NCBI GenBank assembly: GCA_023053685.1
Contig: JALIGW010000003.1
Coordinates: 140,675,008-140,739,007, forward strand
DNA from: Diadophis punctatus similis
Lineage: Eukaryota > Chordata > Lepidosauria > Squamata > Dipsadidae
Length of the DNA stretch: 64,000 nucleotides
Reading direction: 5' to 3'
The notes under the pieces are model-generated. The model saw only the letters and a list, made by a program, of their open reading frames with translations. It did no database searches and had not been told where the DNA came from. Below are positions 33,841-45,949 of the stretch, piece after piece (within the stretch, counting starts at the first letter, position 1; the number at the start of each line of letters is the position of its first letter). A program made the position numbers and the translations under genes.

Positions 33841-33948
33841 CTATATATAGATAGATAGATAGATAGATAGATAGAGAGATAGAGAGATAGAGAGATAGAG
33901 AGATAGAGAGATAGAGAGATAGAGAGATAGAGATAGAGATAGAGATAG

Positions 33949-34046
<98 letters not shown>

Positions 34047-34047
34047 T
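33841..34047. repeat. (TAGA)n/(GAGA TAGA)n microsatellite
   Basis: Pure TAGA tetranucleotides at both ends with a GAGATAGA middle section; inside the L1 5' region. Confidence 0.95.
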
Positions 34048-34092
34048 CTCCCTTTATTTTCATTTATCAGCAAAAAAAATCCTACATATATA

Positions 34093-34253
34093 TATGGGTA
34101 TTCGGGTTTTCTCCCGCGTGAAATTGGAAGTGTCTTGGCGACGTTTCGATGAAGTCTCATTCATCATCTTCAGGCTGGTGTCTTCTGCTTCCTGCTTCTA
34201 GAAAACCCAAATACCCAAAGACCTACATACAAACACCCGCGAAAACCTCAGAA

Positions 34254-34256
<3 letters not shown>
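34093..34256. mobile_element. Penelope terminal repeats joined head-to-head
   Basis: 34093-34200 is a minus-strand terminal repeat (TTCGGGTTTTCTCCCGCGTG...), and 34201-34256 is a plus-strand copy of the outermost part (CCCAAATACCCAAAGACC to CTCAGAAAAC). (AT)n follows directly. No coding region lies between them. Confidence 0.8.
34143..34173 (-). ncRNA. Hammerhead-like motif, diverged
   Basis: The minus strand gives CTGAAGA, hairpin GATGAA-TGAGAC-TTCATC, GAAACG. The hairpin pairs keep complementing each other although bases differ from the copy at 19836 (GAC/GTC to GAT/ATC). CTGAAGA departs from the CUGAUGA core. Confidence 0.4.
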
Positions 34257-34347
<91 letters not shown>

Positions 34348-34373
34348 TGTATGTATGTATGTATGTATGTATG

Positions 34374-34420
<47 letters not shown>

Positions 34421-34452
34421 ATATATATATATATATATAAAGAGAGAGAGAC

Positions 34453-34532
<80 letters not shown>
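34257..34532. repeat. Compound microsatellite (AT)n(GTAT)n(AT)n(GA)n
   Basis: Four successive tracts: AT to 34319, GTAT to 34378, AT to 34439, GA to 34531. The AT part starts at the Penelope 3' end. Confidence 0.95.
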
Positions 34533-34534
<2 letters not shown>

Positions 34535-34575
34535 GTATTTGAGCAGATATATTAATATTGATATTTATTAATGAA

Positions 34576-34815
34576 AGAGCCGAGATGGTGCAGTGGTTAA
34601 ATGCAGCACTGCAGGCTACTGCTAGTTCAGCAGTTCAGCTGTTCAAATCTCACCGGCTCATGGTTGACTCAGCCTTCCATCCTTCCGAGGTGGGTAAAAT
34701 GAGGACCCAGATTGTTGGGGGCAATATGCTGAACTCTGTAAACCGCTTAGAGAGGGCTGTAAAGCACTATGAAGCGGTATATAAGTCTAAGTGCTATTGC
34801 TATTGCTATTGCTAT
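34576..34815 (+). mobile_element. Sauria SINE, full length
   Basis: Head AGAGCCGAGATGGTGCAGTG, B-box GTTCAAATCTCACCGG, core CCATCCTTCCGAGG, tail GAAGCGGTATATAAGTC and six CTATTG units. Inserted in the L1 5' region. Confidence 0.92.
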
Positions 34816-34907
34816 TAACACTTGTACCAACAAAATTATTATTGTTACAAAATTTACAGGTAAGATATTGTATGTCATTTTGGAACAACATACTTAGAAT
34901 AGGAAAA

Positions 34908-35573
34908 ATGATAAGCACCACAACAATAACAAAGTTAAGCAAGAAGACGGTCCAAAACCCTGCATCAACACCATCCTCGCCAGCACAACAACGCTCCATA
35001 GATAGTATGTTAGGAATGGAGAAATCAGGCTCAGCATCGAACATACAAAATATCCAGGCCACTTTACTAATGATTCAGGAAGGAATGACGAAAACTCAAG
35101 AAGCCATAGCCAATAACCATGAGAAGGCAAAAAGAAACCATGAAGAACTTAGAAGTGATATGAGTGAAATGAAAGGGGATATTAAAAATATGGACAATAA
35201 AATAGGAAATATACAGTAAAATATTCTTTAAAATGAGCAGAAAATTAAAATAGTGGAGGAAGAAATAGAGCACGTAGATAAAAAGATGGAATCTATGGAA
35301 CAAAAATATGTGACAATAAATAGAGAGTTGGAACAATTGATAGTGTTTTTAGAGATGGAGAAAGCATCTTTTTTCCTAAGATTCCAAAATATTACCGAAA
35401 ATAAAGAGGAAGACTTAGGGGAAACTATGGCGGAAATATTGGCAGTGGCGTTACAAATAGACAAACAAGATATATTAAAAGAGATTGATGAAGTTTATAG
35501 GGTACACACAAATTACGCACGCAGACATAAATTACCAAGGGAAATACACGTACAGTTTACAAAAAAGCAATAA
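34908..35573 (+). pseudogene. L1 ORF1 protein, truncated with nonsense codons
   Basis: The frame starts MISTTTITKLSKKTVQ, a likely natural start just after the 5' UTR. A coiled-coil segment rich in Glu/Lys/Met follows (HEELRSDMSEMKGDIKNMD), broken by TAA at 35217 and another stop soon after. It resumes as IEHVDKKMESMEQKYV and the RRM-like FLRFQNITENKEEDLG, then IDEVYRVHTNYARRHKLP of the carboxyl domain. It ends at VQFTKKQ where a frameshift cuts the rest of the CTD. L1 ORF1p is a trimeric nucleic-acid chaperone; this copy cannot be functional. Confidence 0.85.
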
Positions 35574-35859
35574 GAGATGAAATATACAAAAGAATGAAAG
35601 AGGAACCAATATCATATAAAGGAAGGGAAAAATAATACATCAATTATAAGATGAACAGGGAGAGATACATTATAGAAGAGGGGAAGTAAAAAATATAGCA
35701 TAATTTTTTTTCAGAATTTATATGCCCAAGAAAATATATTAGAAGAAGATATTAAACATTATTTGAATAAGATGAATCTAACAAAATTAGAAGAGGCATA
35801 AAGAGAGATATTAAATGGAGTAATTACTAAAACAGAATAGAGGTGAGAAAAAACAAAAA

Positions 35860-36816
35860 AATAATAATAAAACACCAGGCTCAGACAGACTTCTGGTAGA
35901 ATTATATAAGACATTTCAAGAACCATTAGATGAAACCCTGTTAGAAATTTTTAACACGAATGGAGACACTAATGGAAGCCAAAATACCAAACTCTTGGAC
36001 AGAAGCTTTGATTACTCTTATTTCAAAAGAAGATTCAGACCCACAACAAATTAAGAACTATATGCCAATTTAATTATTGAACACAGATTATAAATTATTT
36101 GCATCATTGCAGAAAGATTCAAAAATGTGATAAATAAGTATATTCATTCAGATCAAAATGGGTTTCTCCCAAAAAGGCAAATAAAGAATAATTTGAGGAC
36201 CATAATAGACATATTAGAATACTATGAGGTACGCCCGGATAAACAAGCAGCATCAATATTTTTAGATTCCCAAAAGACTTTTGATAATCTGAATTGGAAA
36301 TTTATTATATTACAATTGGAACAAATGGAATTTGGAGAGAAATTTGTAAAGATAATAGGAAAAATATACTCAACACAAATGGCAGAAATATTAATAAATG
36401 GAGATACTACTGAAAAATTTGAGATAGCAAAAGGAATGAAACAAGGATGTCCTTTATCTCCCTTATTGTTCATACTAACATTAGAAATACTGTTAGATAA
36501 AATTAGAAGTGAAAAGAAAATAAAAGATTTGAAAATAAAACAAGAAGAGTACAAAGTCCAAGTGTTTGCAGACAATCTGGTATTCATATTAGAGCAATCA
36601 ACACAAACAGGGCCTAAATTAATATATCAAATAGAAGAATATGGAAAAGTAGCAGGTTTAAAAATTAATAAACTAAAAACAAAAGCACTAACGAAAAAAC
36701 TTTCCAAAAAACAGGAAATTGAATTGGAAAAAATATTGGGCATTCAAAACAACAACAAAAATAAAGTATTTAGGAATTTGGCTAATGCCCAAGTGTTCAT
36801 CGATCAAAGAAGATAA
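35860..36816 (+). pseudogene. L1 ORF2 reverse transcriptase, frameshifted, catalytic FADN
   Basis: The RT start is spread over shifting frames (KTPGSDRLLVELYKTFQEP; EALITLISKEDSDPQQIKNY). From 36127 it is open for 229 codons: NGFLPKRQIKNNLRTIIDIL (11-30), motif A IFLDSQKTFDNLNWKF (44-59), motif B KGMKQGCPLSPLLFIL (102-117), and motif C VFADNLVFILE. Active L1 has FADD, so the second catalytic Asp has become Asn. The upstream APE-type endonuclease is deleted from this copy. Confidence 0.88.
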
Positions 36817-37591
36817 TTATAATAAATTAATAGTACAAATAAAGAAAGATCTAGAAAATTGGAAAAAAATATAACTGTCCTTTTTAAGAAGAATATCAAT
36901 GATAAAAATGAATATCTTACCATGGATATTGTTTCTCTTCCAAGTAATTCCAGTAAAACTAAGAAAAAATTTTTTTACGGACTTAAATAAAATGATAAGT
37001 AAATTATATCTGGCAAGGGAAGAAATCTAGAATTAAATTAAAAGCAATATTAGATAGCTTAGAGGAGGATTTGGACTCCTGGATTGGGAGTTATATTACC
37101 AGGCATCAATACTAATTTAGATTAAGGATTGGATAGAAATAAAGAATAAAAGAACCTTAATATTAGAGGGGCATGATCTCCAAATAGGGTGGCATGCCTT
37201 TCTATGGGATGAAAAACATAAACAACATAGTTATTTTCGGAAACACCTAATTAGAGATGCCCTATTACAAACATAGTTAACAATAAAGAATAATCATTAT
37301 AGAAAAATCCCAGCGTGGTTATCACCCATGGAGGCACAAATATATCCAAATACATTGAATATTGATAAAATCAAGAGATACAAAGATTTATTAGACGGTC
37401 AAGGGGAACTGAAAACAAGACAAGAGCTCAAAGAACAGGGTACAGACCTTGATTGGTGACCATAAATGCAAATGCAGTCTAAACATAAAATGGATTTGGA
37501 AAAATATGGATTTCAAAAAGAAAAATATGAATTGGATAAAATTTTACAAAGTACAGAAGATAAATTGATAACCAAGATTTATAATTAGCTA

Positions 37592-38212
37592 TTGAGATAC
37601 AAATTGGAAGAGGAAATAGTTAAAGAAAATATGATAATTTGGGCCAGAAATTTCAGTTATAATATAGATTTAGATAAATGGGAGAAATTATGGAATAAAA
37701 ATTATAAACTAACAATGTCTGTAGCCTATAAGGAAAACATGTACAAAATGTTTTACAGGTGGCATCTTCCACCTGCATGGTTGGCTAAGATGTTCCGAAA
37801 CACAACATCAAATTGTTGGAAATGCAATCAAAGCCAAGGAACATATTACCACATGTGATGGACCTGCCCAAAAGCAAAGCAATATTGGAATAAAATTAAA
37901 ATACAATTAGAAGAGATCACCAAAGAACAATTAGAGATGAAACCTGAAATATTTTTATTGGGAATATTGCCAGAAACCTATAAAAAAGAAATACAATACC
38001 TAACAATACATGTGATAACAGCTGCAAAAATAATATATGCTCAAAACTGGAAAAATAAATATACACCATCAGAAGAAAATTTGATTAGAAAGGTTTTAGA
38101 GAGTGCTGAAATGGATAAACTTACAAAGGAATTACAAGAAAAAGAGGAAACAGAATATTACAAAGTATGGGAAAAGTGGTATGAGTGGTTAGAGAAGAGG
38201 GTCAAAGAATAA
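37592..38212 (+). pseudogene. L1 ORF2 C-terminal domain with broken CCHC knuckle
   Basis: The frame reads MFYRWHLPPAWLAKMF, then CWKCNQSQGTYYHM and TGA at 37856-37858, then WTCPKAKQYW. The L1 zinc knuckle C-x2-C-x(8)-H-x4-C is therefore cut by a nonsense codon where Trp is expected. It continues to ITAAKIIYAQNWKNKYTPSE and ends YEWLEKRVKE with TAA at 38210-38212. The homologous end is found in the inverted part of the L1 at 58336-58556. Confidence 0.87.
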
Positions 38213-38731
38213 GAGAATAACGCATGAAAGAGGATAATGGAGTTACAGGTGGTATTAAATATAAATAAGTAGAAGGGAAATAGAGAATAAAGAAGAAATA
38301 GAGTACACTATTATATGATGTATACAAATAGAATTGTGAAATATATGTATAAAATGAAATGAAAAATTGAAGAGGAAAAATTGTAAAATTTAAAATGTTT
38401 AGCAACGCAAAATTGTTGAAAAGAAGGAAATTGTATAAATTTCTGTGTTTGTTTTTAACTTACAAAAATGTTCAATAAAAATTATTTTAAAAAAGAAAGA
38501 AAGAAAACTCACATAAAATACAGAGTTCATCTTCTGCAGAATGAGAAAACTCATGAATCACGAAGGTATGCTGGACAATAACTGGAACAGTAGCTGAGAA
38601 AATTACAAAGATTTGTACTCCAAAATAATCTGGTCAGATAGTAGTCCAAACTCAAACACTCCAGTATAAATGCTAGATGAAACACATTAACAATGATAGA
38701 ATCTCAAGCATAGTCTGATTAAAGTCTAAGA

Positions 38732-39086
38732 CAGGGGTCCTCAAACTTTTTAAACAGGGGGCCAATTCACGGTCCCTCAGACTGTTGGGGGGCCGGACTG
38801 GCTAGGTGCGCATGGCTAGGTCACGTGACTAGGTGAGCTTGGCCAATTTAACAGCCCATTAAACAATGCACACAAATTAAACTTTAATTTCTTTTTCTCC
38901 TGGGGGTGTTTTATTTGCTTTTGTTTGCATGTTGCTCTTTTGGTTGACTTTTTTTACTAGATCATTTCTTCAGTTGTTTAGGAATCTAGTGGTTCACTTC
39001 AGTTTTGCAGCAATTCTTCTAAGCCCCAAGGAGCTTGAGAAATCTCTCTCTGTCTCTCTTCTCTTTCTGTCTCTTTCTGTCTCTCC

Positions 39087-39119
<33 letters not shown>

Positions 39120-39610
39120 CCTCCCTCCCTCTCCCTCTCTCTCCCTCTGTCTCTGCCTCTCTCTTTCTCTCTCTCTCTCTCTGTCTATCTATCTCTCTTC
39201 ATCTATCTTCTGGAGGCGGGGGAGGTGAAAAACAGGCCATTTTTGCTCATTTTTGGCCTCCTGGGGCATCTGTGTGCCCCGTTTTTCACCTCCCCCACCT
39301 CCAGCAGCATTCTGCAGGCCAAAACAGGCAAAATGGCCCATTTTTGGCCAAAACAGGCCCATTTTTGGCCTCCTGGGGCGTTTGTGTGCCCCGTTTTTCA
39401 CCTCCCCCACCTCCAGAATGTCTCTGCAGGCCAAAATTGTTGGCCTTACCTTTCAGTTCCAGCTTGCGGGGGTTGCGAAGGTAAGTCCTGCATTCAGCCG
39501 AAGGGTGGGCAGGGCGATGTGGGCGGGGCAGCCTCGTGGTCCTGTGCGGACCGGATTAATGGCTTCAGCAGGCCGCATGCGGCCTGCGGGCCGTAGTTTG
39601 AGGACCCATG
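38732..39610. mobile_element. hAT element, family D (GGGGTCCTCAAACTTTTTAA), 879 bp
   Basis: Left end CAGGGGTCCTCAAACTTTTT, right end GTAGTTTGAGGACCCATG; exact duplication GTCTAAGA at 38724-38731 and 39611-39618. The centre has a CT-rich tract (39040-39200) and GGAGGTGAAAAAC/GTTTTTCACCTCC units repeated in both orientations (39230-39425). Open frames across these have no known domain. Confidence 0.93.
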
Positions 39611-39618
39611 GTCTAAGA

Positions 39619-40836
39619 CCTGAGTACCAGACTTATAAGCAAGAGATGGACCATTTAGGAGATTGAATGCAAGCAACATTGTTGTAGGTTCACTGAAAAC
39701 TTTTATGCTCTAATGTCCATCTTAAGACAGACATTAGCAATTAAGGGACCAGAAAGTGATTTGCAGGTGGAGTAATTATTCTCAAGAGGCTCTTCCTAGG
39801 ACTTTCCTGAACATCTATGATTCCATTTCTTGAAGATCAAATGATTCTCGTACGTCAGTCTTCAAGCAGATGAGTACTTTAAGGGCCTTTTAAGATTTTT
39901 GACATCCAAGAGTGGCATAAATAAGGTCTTCTTTCTTGAATGGCACTTGTGTTACTTTTACTTGATTGAACAATAGAAGCTGAATAGAGGACTCAAGAAA
40001 GGGAAGAAGTGAAAGTAATAGAAAAATATTTAAAGCGCTTGTCTTTCACTATGACTCCTATGGCCCACATATTCAAAGAGTAAAGTTGCTTTATCTAGTC
40101 TACAAAAATCTGGACAACCAGTAAATGGCTGCAAAGTGATATATCCCAGAAACAATACATTTATCAAACCAAAATATCATAATCTTGGTTTTACTGAAAA
40201 GCATAGAATTTCTGCACAGTGGCCCTTAAGAAAACATAGTTATGGTTTCAAAATAACTTGACCCAATATTGAAATTGGGTGTGTGTGGGCGGGGGGGAAT
40301 GCTTTCTCTGTTCAATGCAGAAAGAATTCTAGAATCAGTCAGTATGAGAAGGTGATAGGAAATGAACAAATTATATGCAAACAATTGTCATATTAATTAT
40401 CACAAATCCCTTTAGGTAGTACAGTTTTTGACTGTAACCAATTTCACTGTGATGTTTTTATAGAAACAGGAAATTAAATCACCATTTTCTCAGTAATTAA
40501 AAATTAGATTCATTATCTCTTGACTATGAACTGAAACATATTTGAAATCTATAACTAATTTTTGCTCATTTCCTAGAAGTTGTCATTTATTTTCGGAGTT
40601 ATTATCAGGCAGCGGTGGTGTGCAGATCTGCCTGTCCTAAAATCAGTTTGGGCTCGCCTACCAAAATCTCCTACTACAGTGTTTGTTTATATACTGTATA
40701 AGATATAAGATGTCACTTACTGACAATAAGCATGTCATTGGAATAATAATTTCCATAAACTTTTATATATATTGGAACAACTGTTCGAGGAAGGCAATTT
40801 ACCAGGTTTATTCATGTATGTAAACAAGGGTGATGC
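39619..40836. other. No recognised feature
   Basis: About 1.2 kb of AT-rich DNA, no supportable feature. Confidence 0.5.
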
Positions 40837-40844
40837 CTCTAGAG

Positions 40845-41521
40845 CAGTATTTCTCAAATAGTGGGGCGCCCCCCCCTGCGGGGGCATGGAGCAATACCAG
40901 GGGGTGCATGTGACCCCGGGGAACATGCGTGGTCCCTCTTGATCAATTCCCCCAGATGGGGAGTGTTTTCCCAGTTGCACACTGCTCCGAGCCCAGAAGA
41001 GAAGGTGGCCAGGCGGGGCGGGGCGGGGCGGGGCGGCTGCGTGGGTTCTTGTTGTTCTCAGCGGGCACCACGATAGCCATGAACAGCATGGCAAACCTGC
41101 TGCTGGACAGGAGGACCATCCTCTGCAGCTGGGCAAAAGCTTCAAATGGTACCCTAAAGCATCCTTCCACACCATTCACTTTGAGTGCCCGGCAGAGGCA
41201 GAGCTTATGGGCCAGGCCAGCAACCCCAAAACATTGGCTTGATTAAGCTGGCCTGGCCCCGTGTCAAAAGAGGGTCATAACCACGGTAGCCTATGCCTGC
41301 CTAACCGAAAATAGGCTCCACTGAGTTCAGTGTGACTTACTCCCAGTTAAGTGAGTACAGCAGCCTTCCCCAGCCAATAGTTTGCTTGCAGCTTAGAATA
41401 AGCAAAATAATAAATATTAACACTAACATTCCATTGGGGCCCAGATCGGAGAGTTGGGGGCGCGCAAAATGTTTACTTCTTCCTAGGGGGGGTCGTAACA
41501 GAAAATAATTGAGAAGCACTG
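40845..41521 (+). mobile_element. hAT non-autonomous element, family B with non-transposase interior
   Basis: Ends CAGTATTTCTCAAATAGTGG and AATTGAGAAGCACTG; exact duplication CTCTAGAG at 40837-40844 and 41522-41529. The interior matches 12754-13418 in the opposite orientation, including GGATGCTTTAGGGTACC and CCAGCTGCAGAGGATG (minus strand). It has a GGGGC run at 41015-41035. Confidence 0.93.
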
Positions 41522-41816
41522 CTCTAGAGTAACATCAAATTTCTATAGTTCATGTCCACCAGTTGTCCATACTTTACCTGTTAAATCAATGTTTTACCCT
41601 CAATTGGAAGGATACAGAATTATCCTTATTTCCAGTTGAAACTGCTGAAATTCTTCATTATTTCTCCACAATGTGAATTGTTTGAACAATCCTGTGATTA
41701 TTGTTTTAGGTTTACAAACACAGTTGAAACTTCTGATGTTCTCCAAGAAGGGTGAATGGACTACTATGGACTACACGAGACAGCTCTGAATATTATGCAG
41801 AAGTTCTTTCCTATGT

Positions 41817-42440
41817 CGTAGAATAATTGAATGTAATTATTAGAAGATTTCTTGGAGATGATTTAGTCCAACTCCCTGAAGGTCCAACCCCCGTACATCA
41901 TCCCTGAAAAACAGACCTTTAGCCTTCCTTTAAACACCTATAGCAAAAGAGACTTCACAACCTCCTGAACCCAGTCACTTCTATCCAGGGGTGGGTTCCA
42001 CTTATCTTCGCCACTGGTTCGCATCGCGACGTTTCGAGCGCACTCACAAGCGGAGCAAACGCGTGTGCGCACGTCCCCTCTGCAATTCTGCTTCCACGCA
42101 TGTTCAGTAGCTATAATCGGCCCAAAACACAGCTGAGGAGCTGATCAGCTGTGCTTTGGGCAAAAGAATAAAGGTAAAATAAACCGGGGGCGGGCGGGAG
42201 GGCCCTTTTTCAAGCAGCAGCAGAGGAAAAAACTTCAAAACAGTAAAAAATTCAGAAAAAATCCAAAAAAAAGATGGCGGCGCCCACAGACCGGCACCGA
42301 CTGAACCAGATCTGTGACGCCATCATGATGTCACCAGTGGGTCACTACCGATTCGGGCGATCCGGTACGAACCGGCAGGAACTCACCCCTGCTTCTATCA
42401 TTGCATAGATCTTATACTTAGGAATACCTCCAATCATTTC
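41817..42440 (-). mobile_element. CR1 LINE 3' end split by a hAT MITE
   Basis: GATGATTTAGTCCAACTCCC and CACAACCTCCTGAACCC follow the minus-strand CR1 3' consensus; 42392-42440 continues it after the hAT. Strongly diverged, so boundaries are approximate. Confidence 0.6.
41986..42391. mobile_element. hAT MITE, family A
   Basis: Ends CAGGGGTGGGTTCC and GGAACTCACCCCTG; exact duplication CTTCTATC at 41978-41985 and 42392-42399. Interior AAAAGATGGCGGCGCCC and CCGGCACCGACTGAACC are shared with 9127-9505 and 50729-51116. Inserted in an old CR1. Confidence 0.95.
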
Positions 42441-43335
42441 TTGTAAGCTTTTTCCTTTCTGGTTCTGTATCTTCCTAATTGTTTTGCCACACATGTTCAC
42501 TTGTCAGTGTCCCTCATAAAATGCAGTGCCCTGAATTTAGTGCAATATTCTCAGTTAAGTTTGTCCAGCACACAAAATAAATAGAGATCTTGATCTTGCA
42601 ACAGAATACACTTTTATTGATACAGCCATTCTCTCCACTCTTCTTGTGAAGTCTGGCAGTCTCAATGAAGAACACTATTCTCCCAATCAGGCACCTTTGA
42701 GATGCTCTGGGCAGTCATTCCTAGCCTCCCACCCCAGAAGACGCATTTCAATTTGAATCATTTGCATAGTGATAGAAATGATGTAAATGACATTGCATAA
42801 GTGATGTAAATCACTACAATGACACACCTTCCAATTTACCAGACTTTCATGAGTAGTAAACACCCTCTCCCCAATTAGTGTGTTCATGTAAGATTTTATT
42901 TCCTTTTGAAAACAACACAAATTGTTGGACAAAAGCTTGCCAAAAGTGATAAAATACTTTCAATTCATTACAGCCAAGAAAAAAACTGTCCTCAGATTTT
43001 TGTTGAGGAACAAACAACCATTACTATGACTCAGTGTGATTGCTAATCTTAATCCTGCTACTAATAATAATGACAATAGGGAAAATACATTGTAAAACAA
43101 TGAAAGTATACCTAAGTGTTGCTGGAAATAAAAGACTGCATGATAGCAGTAAGAGCCAAAGATGTGTGAGAAATGTAAGATAAGAGTGTAGTAGGATATG
43201 GTAGGGCTTCCCAGGGGCCAAACCAGATTTTTAAAAAATCACAGCTACCAATTTCCTTTCCCACGTGTGCATGTTTTATTGACACAGGTTCAATCTCTAC
43301 ACCCTAGGGTAACAAGAGAAGCTGCCTCATATGGC
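42441..43335. other. No recognised feature
   Basis: About 900 bp, nothing supportable. Confidence 0.5.
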
Positions 43336-43343
43336 ATACAATA

Positions 43344-43682
43344 GATTCAAACTCAGTGTAAACCGCTCAAAACTAGACTGCAGAAAATACGACTTAAGCA
43401 ACAGAGTAATCAATGCCTGGAATGCACTACCTGATTCTGTGGTTTCTTCCCCAAACCCCCAAAACTTTAATCTTAGACTGTCTACAGTCGACCTCTCTCC
43501 ATTCCTAAGAGGTCTGTAAGGGGCGTGCATAAGCGCACCATCGTGCCTACCATCCCTGTCTTTCTGTCCTATTGTCCAAATTTATCTGTACCTACTTTGC
43601 TTTTGTTTATGTTTATACCATACCTGCTATCTTGTACATGTTTTGACAAATAAAATAAATAAATAAAAAATAAAATAAATAA
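43344..43682 (+). mobile_element. CR1-like LINE 3' end (U6-partner family)
   Basis: 5'-truncated copy with peptide LDCRKYDLSNRVINAWNALP and a 3' UTR containing GGGGCGTGCATAAGC, ending in AATAAATA units. ATACAATA at 43336-43343 and 43683-43690 is an 8-bp target duplication. Confidence 0.85.
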
Positions 43683-43690
43683 ATACAATA

Positions 43691-44043
43691 TTGCAAATAA
43701 TCTGTGAAAAACTATTTTATTAGCAAATCAACCAACTCTGACAGTAACTGACAGTATAGCTACGAATGAGTCAGAGGCCTGATGGTTTCATAGACTTAAT
43801 ATAGAAATAATGAAGAGACTGGTCTCTGGTCCATATCCTGACCAGATGGACAGTCTGCATGGAGGCATATTGTGTGTAAACAAAGTTTAAGCAGCTCTCT
43901 CACTCCAAAGTCCTGCTTGTAGCCTGCTTTGACCTTATCTTTACCGTCCCTACCACTGCAATCTTCTGAGATGTGCAGAGTACCATTGCTTCCATATCTG
44001 CCCATATCTGATCACAAAAGCTCTTGCTGTAAACATGGCCTAT
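43691..44043. other. No recognised feature
   Basis: No repeat or gene recognised. Confidence 0.5.
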
Positions 44044-44265
44044 AATAGCAATAGCACTTAAGACTTATATACCGCTTCACAGTGCTTTACAGCCCTCTCT
44101 AAACGGTTGACAGCACATTGGCCCCAAGAATCTGAGTCCTCATTTTACTGACTTCGGAAGGATGGAAGGCTGAGTCAACCTTGAGCTGGTCAGGATGGAA
44201 CTCCTGGCAGTGAGCAGTGAGTTAGCCTGCAATACCGCATTCTAACCACTGCACCACCATGGCTC
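44044..44265 (-). mobile_element. Sauria SINE, diverged
   Basis: Minus strand AGAGCCATGGTGGTGCAGTG head, CTTCCATCCTTCCGAAG core, GAAGCGGTATATAAGTC tail. It carries GTTCCATCCTGACCAGC in place of the usual B-box region, as does 19374-19586 in part, suggesting a second subfamily. Confidence 0.88.
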
Positions 44266-44940
44266 TAATATGAATCAACATTCTCAATTCATTATTCTGG
44301 TAAGATGCTAGTACAAGATTTGCATAAATGAAGCAGCAAATAGCACACAATGTTCCAAAAGCAGGGCTCACAATTGAAGACTTTATAAGGTACATTTGTA
44401 AAGCAAAAATCATTTAATTCATAAGACATATCAGGGTTTTTAAAAAACAAAAACAAAACAGCTCTAGTGCTTCTGTTAAGGTTGTAGAAATATTCTCTCC
44501 TTTGAGAAGGCAGGCCGACATTGTTATATTTAGTTACTTAATTAGTGTACAATATATACAAGTATTATAAATACATGGAACAGCTGATGCCAGTGACAAC
44601 TTTTAGTCATAGCATCATAAACCTGGGAAGATGCAACAAAAATTAGATTCAGTTTAAAAAAAATACCCTATTGATTTTGATCAGAAAAAATGATTGCATT
44701 ATGTGATGCACATCTGTTTTAGAAGGAAAAATTTTATATACTGGCATCAAGCAGAGTCACTGAAGGGTCCAATATAGGTTCTCCACTGTGGTAGATCAAA
44801 TGAAAAATATTATGCCTGTAAAAATCTGCAGATGGATAAAACTGGGAATGGGGAAAATTAGTAGATGAGATTAAAATTCAGATGGTACCTGGCATACAAT
44901 ATATGGCAACACAAATAGAAGGACAATATGATTATGATAA
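44266..44940. other. No recognised feature
   Basis: No supportable feature. Confidence 0.5.
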
Positions 44941-45026
44941 AAAGGAAGGAAGGAAGGAAGGAAGGAAGGAAGGAAGGAAGGAAGGAAGGAAGGAAGGAAG
45001 GAAGGAAGGAAGGAAGGAAGGAAGGG
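44941..45026. repeat. (GGAA)n microsatellite
   Basis: About 21 perfect AAGG units. GGAA repeats are potential ETS-factor binding arrays. Confidence 0.97.
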
Positions 45027-45949
45027 TTGAGAGAATTAAGTATAGATTTTGTTTAGGCAGAAAAATAATTCACCTTTCACCACTCTCCCCATAGCTACTT
45101 CTCTTCTAATAACTTTGCTAATCTTATAAAAACTACCTGGCACTTGACTGAGCAACCAATTTAACTGCCGTTTAAACAGCCTGTGCCTGTTGGCAAGTAG
45201 TTTCAGCTCAGATAGCTCTTCCGCCCTCCCTTTCCCGCTTATACATAAAATTGCATGGCAGAATAATTAAGCTGATTACCTACTGCTGTCTTTTTTTTTT
45301 TTTTTGCTACCTTGAGTAATGGAATAAATATACAGCGCTTCCTCGGAAAGCAACCACAGAAAGCAGCTGTTGTAGTAAAGGGTAATTCAATACCTGGTGT
45401 TCAGCTACACTAAGAGGCTACACGGTGGACAAAAATTAGGCATTGATCTGAAGCCATACAGATATTCATCCTCAAGGGTGGAGGGACATCTGTGCTGCAG
45501 TCTGGTCCAAAGAGTCATTGTGCGGGCTCCAGAATTTCAGCAGGTAACACATATGTCCTTGAGTGTTCATTGATATGTTGGACACAATCAAGTCTTGAAT
45601 TCATCCTTAGTCCAACAATGGAAATCTAAGTAGGGATGGAGTTGTCTGGGCATGGTGCACTCCCTGGAGTTCCATACTTTGTGGGCAAGATAATGTGATG
45701 GATTCCATGTTTCCAGTATTAAATGACTGACCTTGCTTTTAATGCTAGTAATACAATGCAATCATAGTTTCTTTAATGTTTGTGAGTTGGGGCAAGTGAG
45801 ATTAAATGCAGGCTACAAAGATTTCTACAAAAATAATTACAAAATTGCTATGTTGATTCCTTTATTTGACAAGAAACAAATTCTTCCTTTGAGTATAGGT
45901 CTTCATTTATATCTCTCTCTACTAATCTGGATATTTAATCAATCAATCA
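45027..45949. other. No recognised feature
   Basis: Unrecognised sequence with a T15 run near 45290. Confidence 0.5.

Larger units (their letters stand above)
33045..38514 (+). mobile_element. L1 LINE spanning 5' UTR to 3' end, with 17-bp target duplication
   Basis: AGAAAGAAAACTCACAT occurs exactly at 33045-33061 and 38498-38514. Between them are a 5' UTR starting TTAGGACTTCCGGCGG, ORF1, RT and C-terminal parts of ORF2, and a 3' end with AATAAAAATTATTTTAAA. About 980 bp (33835-34815) is later material: microsatellites, a Penelope fragment and a Sauria SINE. The ORF2 endonuclease and part of ORF1 are missing, leaving about 4.4 kb of L1. Many stops; inactive. Confidence 0.92.

Noticed and set aside
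39035..39666. Frames of 123-149 codons
   Set aside because: They cross a CT tract and inverted GGAGGTG units inside a hAT element.
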